Assembly: GCF_001425905.1 (NCBI RefSeq)
Contig: NZ_LMDY01000001.1
Location: 564,890 to 628,889, forward strand
Source of the DNA: Methylibium sp. Root1272
GTDB taxonomy: Bacteria > Pseudomonadota > Gammaproteobacteria > Burkholderiales > Burkholderiaceae_C
DNA length: 64,000 bases
Direction: 5' to 3'
The notes beneath the pieces were generated by a model. That model was not told where the DNA came from. It saw nothing but the letters and a program-made list of their open reading frames with translations, and did no database searches. The position numbers and the translations under genes are program-made. Every line of letters begins with the position of its first letter. Position 1 is the first letter of the stretch. Shown in pieces: positions 22,241 through 34,328 of this stretch.

Positions 22241-24678
22241 CGTGGCTTCAACTCGAGGATGCGGCCCGGACGGCCATCTCCCCAGAGCGGCAGGTACTCC
22301 ACCCTGGCCCAGCGCTCGGTGAGGTTGCGGTAGTCGGCGCTGAACACGATGCCGCTCTGCCCGCTCGAATGGATGAACCGCGAGCGCTTGCGGGCCCCGA
22401 GGTCGTACAAGGCCCTCAGGCCGGCGCCGTGGTCGCCCAGGTAGAGCTCGCCGCTGCTGGCGTCGGGCCGCAGACTCACGCGCGAGGCGTTGATGGTGTA
22501 GGCATCACCGCCCACCGGGGTTCTCAATTCGAACCATCGCGCCAGCCAGGGCACGTTGCTGAAAGGGCGGTGCTCGAGCCGGGCCAGATGGGCCTGGCCC
22601 CAGCGCCACTGGCTCACGTCGTCGCCCTGCGCCGCCTGCAGTTCGTCGAGCGCGCGCGTGAAGGCCGCATCGACCTGCTCGGCGCAGGTCTCGACCGCGG
22701 GCGTGGCGATGTCGTCGCACCAGCTCGTGTCGTTGCGGTCCAGCGCGCCCTCGAGCGCTTCTCTGAAGCTGCGGCGTCCCAGTTGATCTACAAATAGGGC
22801 TTCGCCCAGGTCGTCGGCAAAGAGACCGCGCGTCAGCTGGCGCACCCAGGCCGTGAAGATCAACGGCGCCGCGCGTTCGGCGGCCATCGTGCCTTCGAAG
22901 CCTTCGAGCGCATGCTGCGCCGCCGGGGCCAGCGGGTGCAGGGACTGCGCCTGCCGCAGAAAGGGCAGCAGCCGCTGGGTGGCAGTCGACAACAGGTCCG
23001 CCTGGATCGAGGCCAGGCTTTCCAGGCTGTGCAGTGGCCGGGCGGCGAGCAGTCGCTCGATGCGCTGCTGTCGGTAAGGCGGCGCCCATTCGCTGGTGAT
23101 GAAATGCGGGTACTGCGGCCCGTGGATGCGCTGGTTCGCGCTCGCGATCCAGCCGCGTGCCGGATCGCGGTCGCGCGGCGTGGCCGTCGGCGCCAGCCAG
23201 CCGGCCCAGTCGTAACGGGCATCCCAGCCCGGTGCAGGCACCAGCCCCATCAGGTCGTTGTCGGGGCGCCGCAGCGGTACCCGGCCGGCCGAGACGAAGG
23301 CGATCTGCTGCGCGTCGGCGACCACCATGTTCTGCATCGGCGCCATGTACAGCGCCGACGCGGCGAGGAACTCGTCCACCGAGCCGGCCAGGTTGAAGGC
23401 CAGGCCGGCGGCCAGGGTGTCGGACGCGTCGAGTTCCAGCGCGGTCCATCGCAGCGCCAGCGCATAGCGCGGCACGGGGCCGCCGTTGCCGGTCAGGCCC
23501 TGCATGGAAGGCAGCGCATCCGAGAGCACCGGGCCATGGCGTGTCTGACGCGCGGTGAACGGCACGTCGGCAGCGCCCTTGACGTGGATCGTCTCCGCGA
23601 AGCTCTCGAAATGGGCCCAGCCGTCCGGTGTCTCGTAGCGCTCGGGGTCGTTGGTGTCGATGCGCTCGATGTAGAGGTCCTGCACGTCGGGCGCGGTGTT
23701 GGTGAAGCCCCAGGCCACCCGTTCGTTCTGCCCCAGCACGATCACCGGCAGGCCCGGAATCGTCGCGCCGGCCACCTTCAGACCCGGCGCCTCGAGCCGG
23801 GCCACGTACCAGAGGGTCGGCGCGCTGAGCTTCAGGTGCGGGTCGTTGGCCAGCAACGGGCTGCCGGTGACGCTGCGTGCCCCCGCCACGGCCCAGTTGT
23901 TCGAACCGACCCCCTCGACGCCGCTCTGGATCTGCCACGGCAGGCTGGTCGCGTAGGCCGCATCGGCCATCTGCAGCGGCTGCCCGTCGTTCACTTCGAG
24001 CCGACGGTACAGCGCCGCGTAGTCGGCCGTGGCCAGCGGCTTCTCACCCGGATAGGGCGGCAGCAGCTGCTGGATGCGCGCGATGGGCATGACCTGTGCC
24101 AGGCGCATGCGCAGCAACTCCGTGCTCCAGTTGCCGCCCAGGTCCCAGGCCATCATGGTCGACCACGCGAGGCTGTCGACCGGGCTCCACGCCTCGGGCT
24201 GCAATCCGAGCATCAGGAATTCGGGTGGCCGGGCCCGCAGGTGGTCACGCAGATAGGCATTGATGCCCGCCGCATACGAGGTCAGCATGGCCCGCACGCC
24301 CGGTCCGGCCTGGTCCCATTGCGCCTGCGCGGCACGGCGCACGCCCAGCGCCCGCAGGAAACGGTCGCTCTCCACCGCACGGGGCCCGAAGGCCTCCGCC
24401 AGCCGTCCCGCGCCGATGCGCTTGTGGGTCTCGAGCTGCCACAGCCGGTCCTGCGCATGCACGAAGCCCAGACCGAACCAGGCATCGTCGATCGACGCCG
24501 CGCGGATGGTCGGCACGCCCTGCGCATCGCGCTCGATCTGCAGCCCCGCGCGCAGGCCGTCGACCGCCAGGCGCCCTTCAGTGAGCGGCAGCGCGAGTTG
24601 CCGATAGGCGAGCAGCGCCGCGATGGCGCCCACGCCCGCCAGTAGCAGGACTGCCAGACACCGAAGCATCCACTTCAT
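22237..24678 (-). CDS. Penicillin acylase family amidohydrolase
   Basis: An 813-residue Ntn-hydrolase precursor. It has a signal or anchor helix at the N-terminus (LAVLLLAGVGAIAALLA), an alpha-subunit region with GVPTIRAASIDDAWFGLGFVHAQDRLWQ, and the autoprocessing site GVGSNNWAVAG at about residue 255. There Ser becomes the N-terminal nucleophile of the beta subunit. ANDPHL follows directly. Located in the periplasm; the substrate may be penicillin-like amides or acyl-homoserine lactones and cannot be told from sequence. It overlaps the DUF72 gene end by 4 bp (convergent). Confidence 0.93.
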   Translation of the reverse strand: MKWMLRCLAVLLLAGVGAIAALLAYRQLALPLTEGRLAVDGLRAGLQIERDAQGVPTIRAASIDDAWFGLGFVHAQDRLWQLETHKRIGAGRLAEAFGPRAVESDRFLRALGVRRAAQAQWDQAGPGVRAMLTSYAAGINAYLRDHLRARPPEFLMLGLQPEAWSPVDSLAWSTMMAWDLGGNWSTELLRMRLAQVMPIARIQQLLPPYPGEKPLATADYAALYRRLEVNDGQPLQMADAAYATSLPWQIQSGVEGVGSNNWAVAGARSVTGSPLLANDPHLKLSAPTLWYVARLEAPGLKVAGATIPGLPVIVLGQNERVAWGFTNTAPDVQDLYIERIDTNDPERYETPDGWAHFESFAETIHVKGAADVPFTARQTRHGPVLSDALPSMQGLTGNGGPVPRYALALRWTALELDASDTLAAGLAFNLAGSVDEFLAASALYMAPMQNMVVADAQQIAFVSAGRVPLRRPDNDLMGLVPAPGWDARYDWAGWLAPTATPRDRDPARGWIASANQRIHGPQYPHFITSEWAPPYRQQRIERLLAARPLHSLESLASIQADLLSTATQRLLPFLRQAQSLHPLAPAAQHALEGFEGTMAAERAAPLIFTAWVRQLTRGLFADDLGEALFVDQLGRRSFREALEGALDRNDTSWCDDIATPAVETCAEQVDAAFTRALDELQAAQGDDVSQWRWGQAHLARLEHRPFSNVPWLARWFELRTPVGGDAYTINASRVSLRPDASSGELYLGDHGAGLRALYDLGARKRSRFIHSSGQSGIVFSADYRNLTERWARVEYLPLWGDGRPGRILELKPR

Positions 24679-24739
24679 GGGGACAGGCTAGTCGCTGCCC
24701 CCCTGCCCCGCATCGGGGTTCGCACGGGCGCGTGGGGCT

Positions 24740-25249
24740 TCAGCCCCCGCGCAGGTAGTCGGCCTTGCCCAGTTCCACGCCGTTGTGGCGCAGCAGCGCA
24801 TAGGCGGTGGTGACGTGGAAGAAGAAGTTCGGCAGCGCGAAGTGCTTCAGGTACTGCTCGCCAGTGAACTGCAGCGGATCGCGCCCGCGTACCGGCACGC
24901 TGATCGGCTTGTCCTCGCTGCCGTCGACCTGGGCTGCCGTTACACCGCGGAGGTAGGCGGCCGTCGCCTCGATGCGGGCTTGAAGTTCGGCGATGGTGGA
25001 CTCGGTATCCTCGAACTTCGGCGCCTCGCCGCCAGCCAGTCGCGCGACGCCGAACTTGGCGCTGTCGCAGGCGATCTGGATCTGCTTGCCCAGCGATAGC
25101 ATGTCGGGTGCCAGGCGCGAGGTCAGCAGCGTGTCGGGATCGAACTTCTTCGCCTGGGCGTGCGCCACGGCCTTGTCCAGCCATTTCGTCAGATTGCCGA
25201 GCATCGTCAGAAAGAGCGGCACGCTGGCCGAATGCATCGTGATTGCCAT
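24740..25249 (-). CDS. DUF1993 family protein
   Basis: A 169-residue helical protein of the DUF1993 family, distantly like DinB four-helix bundles. It begins MAITMHSASVPLFLTML and has LAPDMLSLGKQIQIACD and a C-terminal FFFHVTTAYALLRHNGVELGK segment. Function unknown. Divergent from the following dehydrogenase gene. Confidence 0.88.
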   Translation of the reverse strand: MAITMHSASVPLFLTMLGNLTKWLDKAVAHAQAKKFDPDTLLTSRLAPDMLSLGKQIQIACDSAKFGVARLAGGEAPKFEDTESTIAELQARIEATAAYLRGVTAAQVDGSEDKPISVPVRGRDPLQFTGEQYLKHFALPNFFFHVTTAYALLRHNGVELGKADYLRGG

Positions 25250-25353
25250 GGGAGTCTCCTCGTGAGGAGGCGGATGCTACCGGTAACCCCAGGCTGGCGT
25301 CGGGCGTGCACAATCGACCGCACTGGCCGCAGCATGGCGGCCCATTGCTGCCC

Positions 25354-26364
25354 ATGAACATCATCATCCTGGACGACTATCAGGACGCGGTGCGCAAGCT
25401 CCCCTGCGCCGCCAAGCTCGAAGGCTACAACGCCAAGGTCTTCACCAACACCGTCAAGGGAAACGGCCAGCTGGCCGTGCGTCTGCGCGATGCCGACGTG
25501 CTGGTGCTGATCCGCGAACGCACCCAGTTCACGCGGCCGCTGCTGGAGAAGCTGTCGCGCCTGAAGCTGATCGCGCAGACCGGCCGCGCCGGCCCGCACA
25601 TCGACATCGAGACCTGCACCCGCCTGGGTATCGCGGTGGCCGAGGGCGTGGGCTCGCCGGTGGCGCCGGCCGAGCTGACCTGGGCGCTGATCATGTCGGC
25701 CATGCGCCGGCTGCCGCAGTACGTGAGCAACCTCAAGCACGGCGCCTGGCAGCAGGCCGGCCTCAAGTCGCAGTCGATGCCGGCCAACTTCGGGCTCGGC
25801 ATGGTGCTGCGCGGCAAGACGCTGGGTCTGTGGGGCTATGGCCGCATCGGCCAGCTGGTGGCGGGCTACGGCCGCGCCTTCGGCATGGATGTGGTGGTGT
25901 GGGGCAGCGAGACTTCGCGCTACAAGGCTCAGGCCGACGGTCACGAGGCGGCCACCTCGCGCGAGAGCTTCTTCGAGTCCTGCGACGTGATCTCCTTGCA
26001 TCTGCGGCTGCACGAGGCGACCCGCGGTCTGGTCCGGCTCGAGGACCTGCAGCGCATGAAGCCCACCGCGCTGTTCGTCAACACCGCGCGCGCCGAACTG
26101 CTGGAGGAACACGCGCTGGTGTCGGCGCTGAACCGCGGCCGGCCCGGCATGGCGGCGGTCGACGTGTTCGACAGCGAGCCCATCATGCAGGGGACGCCGC
26201 TGCTGCGCCTGGAGAACGCGATCTGCACGCCGCACATCGGTTATGTCGAACAGGAGACCTACGAGCAGTACTTCAGTGCCGCGTTCGACAACGTCGTCAA
26301 TTTCATCCAGGGCAAACCGACCAACGTCGTGAACCCCGAGGCCCTGCGGGTCCTGCGTGGATGA
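25354..26364 (+). CDS. D-2-hydroxyacid dehydrogenase family protein
   Basis: A 336-residue NAD(P)-dependent dehydrogenase related to phosphoglycerate and hydroxyphenylpyruvate reductases. The nucleotide-binding motif is LWGYGRIGQLV (GxGxxG type, about residue 157), the catalytic Arg is in NTARAELLEE and the His in CTPHIGYVEQ. Substrate not determinable. The ATG at 25354 gives the family N-terminus MNIIILDDYQD. The 3' end overlaps the MFS gene by 8 bp, so the two may act together. Confidence 0.88.
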   Translation: MNIIILDDYQDAVRKLPCAAKLEGYNAKVFTNTVKGNGQLAVRLRDADVLVLIRERTQFTRPLLEKLSRLKLIAQTGRAGPHIDIETCTRLGIAVAEGVGSPVAPAELTWALIMSAMRRLPQYVSNLKHGAWQQAGLKSQSMPANFGLGMVLRGKTLGLWGYGRIGQLVAGYGRAFGMDVVVWGSETSRYKAQADGHEAATSRESFFESCDVISLHLRLHEATRGLVRLEDLQRMKPTALFVNTARAELLEEHALVSALNRGRPGMAAVDVFDSEPIMQGTPLLRLENAICTPHIGYVEQETYEQYFSAAFDNVVNFIQGKPTNVVNPEALRVLRG

Positions 26365-27607
26365 CGGCCCGGGCGCGGGGCTGAGCGCCGAGACGGCTTC
26401 GTCGCGAACCCGCCAGGCCGACGCCCTGCGCGGCGCCCGCTGGGCGCTGCTGTTCGGCAACTTCGTGATCGGCTGCGGCGTGATGGTCATCGCCGGCTCG
26501 CTGAACGACCTGACGCGCTCGCTGCAGGTGAGCGTGGCGCTCGGCGGCCAGCTGATCGCCATCGCCGCGGTGATGATGTGCCTGGGCGCGCCGCTGCTGG
26601 CCGCGGCGGTCGGCCGCGTGGACCGCCGCCGTCTGCTGGCCTTCACGCTGGCCTGGTACGCCGTCGGCCATGCCGTGTCGGCGCTGATGCCCAGCTACGC
26701 CGCGCTGGCGCCGGTGCGCGCGTTCTGCATGCTCGGTGCAGCGGTGTTTACTCCGCAGGCCGCGGCGGCGATCGGCTGGCTGGCCCCGGCGGCGCAGCGC
26801 GGCCGGGCGATCACCTTCATCTTCCTCGGCTGGTCGGTCGCGTCGGTGTTCGGCATGCCGCTGCACAGCTACATCGGCGAGGCGCTCGGCTGGCGCTGGG
26901 CCTTCGGCCTCGTCGCGCTGCTGGCGGCCGGCGGCGCCGTCTGGGTGTGGGCGGTGATGCCCGACGGCGTGCGGCCACCGGCCATGGACCTGCGGGCCTG
27001 GCGCGAGGTGCTGACGCATCCGCTGCTGATGGCGATCGTGGCGGTCACGGCCCTGTTCGGCGCAGGACAGTTCACCGTGTTCACCTATTTCGCGCCGTAT
27101 TACAAGGCGGTGCTGGGGGCCGGGCCCACGCAGATCAGCCTGCTGTTCGCGTGGTTCGGCGCCTTCGGTCTGATCGGCAACGTGCTGCTGTCGCGACACG
27201 TCGACCGCATCGGTGCGGCGCGTGCCGTGACCCTGCTCCTCGGTGCCGTTGCCCTGACGATGCTCGTCTGGCCGCTGGGCACCGGCTACCTGTCGATGGC
27301 CTGCGTGCTGCTGCCGTGGGCACTGGGCATGTTCGCGGCCAACTCCGCACAGCAGGCGCGGCTGGGCCAGGCCGCACCGGCGCTGGCACCGGCGCTGATG
27401 GCACTCAACACCTCGGCCATCTACCTCGGCCAGGCAGTCGGCGCGGCGGGTGGCGGCGCGCTGGTCGCGGCGCAGGAAACCGCCGGCGCCAGCGGCCCGG
27501 GGATCTACGGCGGGCTGCACTGGGTCGGCCTGGGCTGGCTGCTCGCGGCGCTGGCGCTCAGCCGCTGGGCCGAAAAACGCATGCGGCGCGATAGCCGCCC
27601 CACCTGA
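26357..27607 (+). CDS. MFS transporter
   Basis: A 416-residue major facilitator with 12 predicted helices and the loop 2-3 region LAAAVGRVDRRRLLAF, a loose form of the GxxxDRxGRR motif. It resembles the AraJ/CynX-type drug:H+ antiporter group. The GTG start at 26357 overlaps the dehydrogenase gene. Substrate unknown. Confidence 0.85.
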   Translation: MDDGPGAGLSAETASSRTRQADALRGARWALLFGNFVIGCGVMVIAGSLNDLTRSLQVSVALGGQLIAIAAVMMCLGAPLLAAAVGRVDRRRLLAFTLAWYAVGHAVSALMPSYAALAPVRAFCMLGAAVFTPQAAAAIGWLAPAAQRGRAITFIFLGWSVASVFGMPLHSYIGEALGWRWAFGLVALLAAGGAVWVWAVMPDGVRPPAMDLRAWREVLTHPLLMAIVAVTALFGAGQFTVFTYFAPYYKAVLGAGPTQISLLFAWFGAFGLIGNVLLSRHVDRIGAARAVTLLLGAVALTMLVWPLGTGYLSMACVLLPWALGMFAANSAQQARLGQAAPALAPALMALNTSAIYLGQAVGAAGGGALVAAQETAGASGPGIYGGLHWVGLGWLLAALALSRWAEKRMRRDSRPT

Positions 27608-27618
27608 GCGCGTGCGGC

Positions 27619-28248
27619 TCAGCCCTTGGTGCCGAAGATCTTGTCGCCGGCGTCGCCGAGGCCGGGAATGATGTAGCCGACCTCGTTGAGGTGGCTGTCG
27701 ATCGCCGCGGTCCAGCAGCGCACCTCGGGATGGGCTGCGGTCAGCGCCTTGACGCCCTCCGGCGCGGCCACCAGTACCAGCGCGCGGATGTCACGGCAGC
27801 CCTTGCGCTTGAGCAGGTCGACGGTGGCGATCATCGAGCCGGCGGTGGCCAGCATCGGGTCGATGATCAGCGCGGTGCGCTCTTCCAGCGAACCGACCAG
27901 GTTCTCGAAATAGTGCTCCGGCTGCAGCGTGTCGTGGTTGCGTGACAGGCCGACGACGCTGATCTTGGCGTTCGGGATCATGTCGAGCACGCCGTCCAGC
28001 ATGCCCAGCCCGGCGCGCAGGATCGGCACGATGGTGACCTTCTTGCCCTTGATCTGGTCGACCGCCGTCGGCCCGCTCCAGCACTCGACCGTCACCTGCT
28101 CCAGCGGGAAGTCCGCCGTCGCCTCGTAGGCCAACAGGCGGGCGATCTCGGCGGTGATTTCGCGGAATTTCTTGGTCGAGATGTCGGCGGCGCGCAGCAA
28201 CCCGACCTTGTGCCGGACCAGCGGATGATGGACTTCGAGGACGGGCAT
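27619..28248 (-). CDS. upp: Uracil phosphoribosyltransferase
   Basis: A 209-residue salvage enzyme making UMP from uracil and [14 protein letters not shown] near residue 77, the PRPP-binding [12 protein letters not shown] near residue 130 and the C-terminal [12 protein letters not shown] uracil-binding region are all present. Length is typical. Convergent with the MFS gene. Confidence 0.96.
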   Translation of the reverse strand: MPVLEVHHPLVRHKVGLLRAADISTKKFREITAEIARLLAYEATADFPLEQVTVECWSGPTAVDQIKGKKVTIVPILRAGLGMLDGVLDMIPNAKISVVGLSRNHDTLQPEHYFENLVGSLEERTALIIDPMLATAGSMIATVDLLKRKGCRDIRALVLVAAPEGVKALTAAHPEVRCWTAAIDSHLNEVGYIIPGLGDAGDKIFGTKG

Positions 28249-28273
28249 GGCGGCAGTCTATGCGGGCCGGCCG

Positions 28274-29017
28274 TCAGGGCATGCCGCGCTGGCGCACCGC
28301 CTCGTACAGCCCGATGCCGCTCGCCACCGAGACATTGAGGCTCTCCACGGCTCCGGCCATCGGCAGGCTGACCAGTTCGTCGCAGGTCTTGCGCGTGAGC
28401 TGGCGCATGCCCTGCCCTTCCGCGCCCAGCACCAGCGCGACCGCCTGCCTCAGGTCGGCCGCGTACAACGTGCGCGGCGCGTCGTCGGCCGTGCCGACGA
28501 CCCAGATGTTGCGCTCCTTCAACTCGCCCAGCGTGCGCGCCAGGTTCGTGACCATGAAGTAGGGCACCGTCTCGGCCGCGCCGCTGGCCACCTTGGCCAC
28601 CGTCGCGTTGATGCCGACGGCGTGGTCCTTCGGCGCGATCACCGCGTGGGCCCCGGCTCCGTCGGCCACGCGCAGGCAGGCGCCGAGGTTGTGCGGGTCG
28701 GTCACGCCGTCGAGCACCAGCAGCAGCGGCGGGCCCTCCACCGTGTCGAGCAGGTCGTCGAGCGACTTGGTGGCCGGCGCCGCCGTGACCTTGGCCACCA
28801 CGCCCTGGTGGCGGTGCGTTCCGGACAGCGCCTGCAGGCGCAGCTCGTCGCTCTCGATCAGGCGCACGCCCGCTTCCTTGGCGCGCTCGACGAACTGGCG
28901 CATGCGCGCATCGCGCCGTGTGGCGTCGATGTAGAGCTCGACGACCGAGCCGGGAGCCGTCTTGACGCGGACGGTGACGGCGTGGAAGCCGAAGAGGATG
29001 CGGGGGGGAGAAGACAT
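28274..29017 (-). CDS. rlmB: 23S rRNA (guanosine-2'-O-)-methyltransferase RlmB
   Basis: A 247-residue SPOUT methyltransferase. An N-terminal substrate-binding domain starts at ILFGFHAV. The three SPOUT motifs follow: VTDPHNLGACLRVADG, VLGAEGQGMRQL and SLNVSVASGIGLYE. It methylates G2251 of 23S rRNA. ATG at 29017 is chosen by family N-terminus; ORF could extend to 29044. Confidence 0.93.
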   Translation of the reverse strand: MSSPPRILFGFHAVTVRVKTAPGSVVELYIDATRRDARMRQFVERAKEAGVRLIESDELRLQALSGTHRHQGVVAKVTAAPATKSLDDLLDTVEGPPLLLVLDGVTDPHNLGACLRVADGAGAHAVIAPKDHAVGINATVAKVASGAAETVPYFMVTNLARTLGELKERNIWVVGTADDAPRTLYAADLRQAVALVLGAEGQGMRQLTRKTCDELVSLPMAGAVESLNVSVASGIGLYEAVRQRGMP

Positions 29018-29149
29018 GGAAGGGATTATCGGGGGACGTTCCACGGCGGCGGCGGCCGAGCGACCGCGGGCTCGCTATTCACCGCCCATGCCGCAGGGCA
29101 GGTATGCGTCCGCGGGTGCCTTGCTGCGCAACGGCTGCCGCGACCGAGC

Positions 29150-29824
29150 TCACGAGGAAGTCAGTTGCCCCGCCTCGATCCTGACCTGGCGGTCGCAGCG
29201 GGCGGCGATGGCGCGGTCGTGGGTCACCAGCACCAGCGTCGTGCCCTGCTCGCGGTTGAGCTCGAACATCAGCTCCATGACTTTTTCGCCGGTCGCGAAG
29301 TCCAGGCTGCCTGTGGGCTCGTCGGCCAGCAGCAGCGCCGGCTTCACGACGAAGGCCCTGGCCAGCGCCACGCGCTGCTGTTCTCCGCCGGACAGCACCT
29401 TGGGGTAGTGCCCCAGCCGCTCGCCCAGCCCGACGCGTGCCAGCATCTCGGTCGCCGCGGCGCGGGCGTCGCCGCGGCCCTGAAGTTCCAGCGGCAGCAT
29501 CACATTCTCGAGCGCGGTCAGGTTGCCCATCAGCTGGAAGCTCTGGAACACGAAACCCACGCGCTCGGCCCGCACCGCGGCGCGGGCGTCCTCGTCGAGA
29601 CGGAACAGGTCGATGCCGGCGAGCCTGACCGTGCCCTCGCTCGGTGTGTCGAGCCCCGCGATGATGGCCAGCAGCGTGCTTTTGCCCGAGCCCGATGCTC
29701 CGACGATGGCCGCCGATTCCTGCGCCGCGAGCGAGAAGTCGATATCGTGCAGGATGGTCAGTTCGCCACTGGAGTCCTGCACACGCTTGGTGACGTGCTC
29801 GACGGCGATGATCGCTTCGGTCAT
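29150..29824 (-). CDS. ybbA: ABC transporter ATP-binding protein, YbbA/LolD type
   Basis: A 224-residue ATPase of the LolD/MacB group: Walker A GASGSGKST (about residue 43), signature LSGGEQQRVALARA, Walker B LLLADEPTGSLD. It lies divergent from a TesA-like esterase gene with a 14-bp gap, as ybbA and tesA do in E. coli. The permease partner (YbbP type) is not in the window. The gene name is by synteny. Confidence 0.85.
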   Translation of the reverse strand: MTEAIIAVEHVTKRVQDSSGELTILHDIDFSLAAQESAAIVGASGSGKSTLLAIIAGLDTPSEGTVRLAGIDLFRLDEDARAAVRAERVGFVFQSFQLMGNLTALENVMLPLELQGRGDARAAATEMLARVGLGERLGHYPKVLSGGEQQRVALARAFVVKPALLLADEPTGSLDFATGEKVMELMFELNREQGTTLVLVTHDRAIAARCDRQVRIEAGQLTSS

Positions 29825-29838
29825 TGAGGAGGAGTCGG

Positions 29839-30486
29839 ATGGCAGTGAGTCGCAGGGACTGTATCAAGCAGCTCGCCGCGTCGGTGTTTGCGGGGCTTGT
29901 CGTCCTGTCCTCGCAGGCACAGGCCGCCCGACGCGTGATCCTGGTCGTGGGCGACAGCCTGTCGGCCGAGTACGGCCTGCAGCGCGGCAGCGGCTGGGTG
30001 GCGCTGCTGGAGAAGCGTCTGGCCCAGGAGAAGATCGCCGCCACCGTCGTCAATGCCAGCATCAGCGGCGACACCACGTCGGGTGGCCGCTCGCGGCTGC
30101 CGGCGCTGCTGGCGCAGCACCAGCCGGCGGTCGTGATCATCGAGCTGGGCGGCAACGACGCCCTGCGCGGCCTGCCGCTGGCGATGACCGAGCGCAATCT
30201 GGCCGAGATGGCGCGCGCCGCGAAGGCCGCCGGCGCCAGGGTCCTGCTGGCCGGCATGCAGGTGCCGCCGAACTACGGCCGCCAGTACAACGAGGACTTC
30301 GCCGCGCTGTTCGGCAAGGTCGCCCGGGCCGAGGGCACAGCGTTGTTGCCGTTCTTGCTGAAGGGCGTCGGTGATGCGCCGAACGCGACAGAGCTGTTTC
30401 AGCCCGACCGCATCCATCCGAAGGAGGCGGCCCACCCGATCATCCTGGGCAATGTGTGGCCGGTATTGCGGCCCCTGCTGAAGTGA
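29839..30486 (+). CDS. tesA: TesA-like GDSL arylesterase/thioesterase
   Basis: A 215-residue periplasmic SGNH hydrolase. After a signal sequence (RDCIKQLAASVFAGLVVLSS) come block I GDSLSAEYGL with the catalytic Ser, block II SGDTTSGG, block III GGNDALRG and block V DRIHPKEAAHP with Asp and His. A strong GAGGAGGAG ribosome site precedes the ATG at 29839. Shares its short upstream region with the divergent ybbA gene. Confidence 0.9.
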   Translation: MAVSRRDCIKQLAASVFAGLVVLSSQAQAARRVILVVGDSLSAEYGLQRGSGWVALLEKRLAQEKIAATVVNASISGDTTSGGRSRLPALLAQHQPAVVIIELGGNDALRGLPLAMTERNLAEMARAAKAAGARVLLAGMQVPPNYGRQYNEDFAALFGKVARAEGTALLPFLLKGVGDAPNATELFQPDRIHPKEAAHPIILGNVWPVLRPLLK

Positions 30487-30517
30487 TCCGTCGCCGTGGC
30501 GGCGGATCTCGGCGCCA

Positions 30518-31054
30518 TCAATCGTCCTCGGTCGAGTCCAGTCCGGGAAAAAGGACCTCGGTGTAGCCGAACCGGCTGAAGTCGCGCACCCGCATCGGGT
30601 AGAGCACGCCGACCAGGTGGTCGCATTCGTGCTGCACCACGCGGGCGTGGAAGCCCTCGGCCTCGCGGTCGATGGGCTGGCCCTGCGGGTCGAAACCGGT
30701 GTAGCGGATCAGCCGGTAGCGCGGCACCACGCCGCGCAGGCCGGGCACCGAGAGACAGCCTTCCCAGCCGTCTTCCAGTTCCTCGGACAGCGGCGTGATC
30801 AGTGGGTTGATCAACACCGTGCGCGGCACCGGTGGGGCGTCAGGGTAGCGCTCGCTCTTCGTGAAGCCGAAGATCACCAACTGCAGATCGACCCCGATCT
30901 GCGGCGCCGCCAGGCCGGCACCGTTGGCGGCCTCCATCGTGTCGAACATGTCTTCGATCAGCGCATGCAACTCGGGGGTGTCGAACTCGCGCACCGGGTG
31001 CGCGACGCGCAGCAGGCGGGGGTCGCCCATCTTCAGGATCTCTCGAACGGCCAT
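30518..31054 (-). CDS. def: Peptide deformylase
   Basis: A 178-residue metallo-enzyme that removes formyl from nascent proteins. The three motifs are [18 protein letters not shown] and [13 protein letters not shown], which supply Cys and two His metal ligands and the catalytic Glu. Length fits. Follows ligA by 26 bp in the same direction. Confidence 0.95.
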   Translation of the reverse strand: MAVREILKMGDPRLLRVAHPVREFDTPELHALIEDMFDTMEAANGAGLAAPQIGVDLQLVIFGFTKSERYPDAPPVPRTVLINPLITPLSEELEDGWEGCLSVPGLRGVVPRYRLIRYTGFDPQGQPIDREAEGFHARVVQHECDHLVGVLYPMRVRDFSRFGYTEVLFPGLDSTEDD

Positions 31055-31080
31055 GATGTCTTCGCCTCCCGGGTTTTGCT

Positions 31081-34324
<3,244 letters not shown>

Positions 34325-34328
<4 letters not shown>
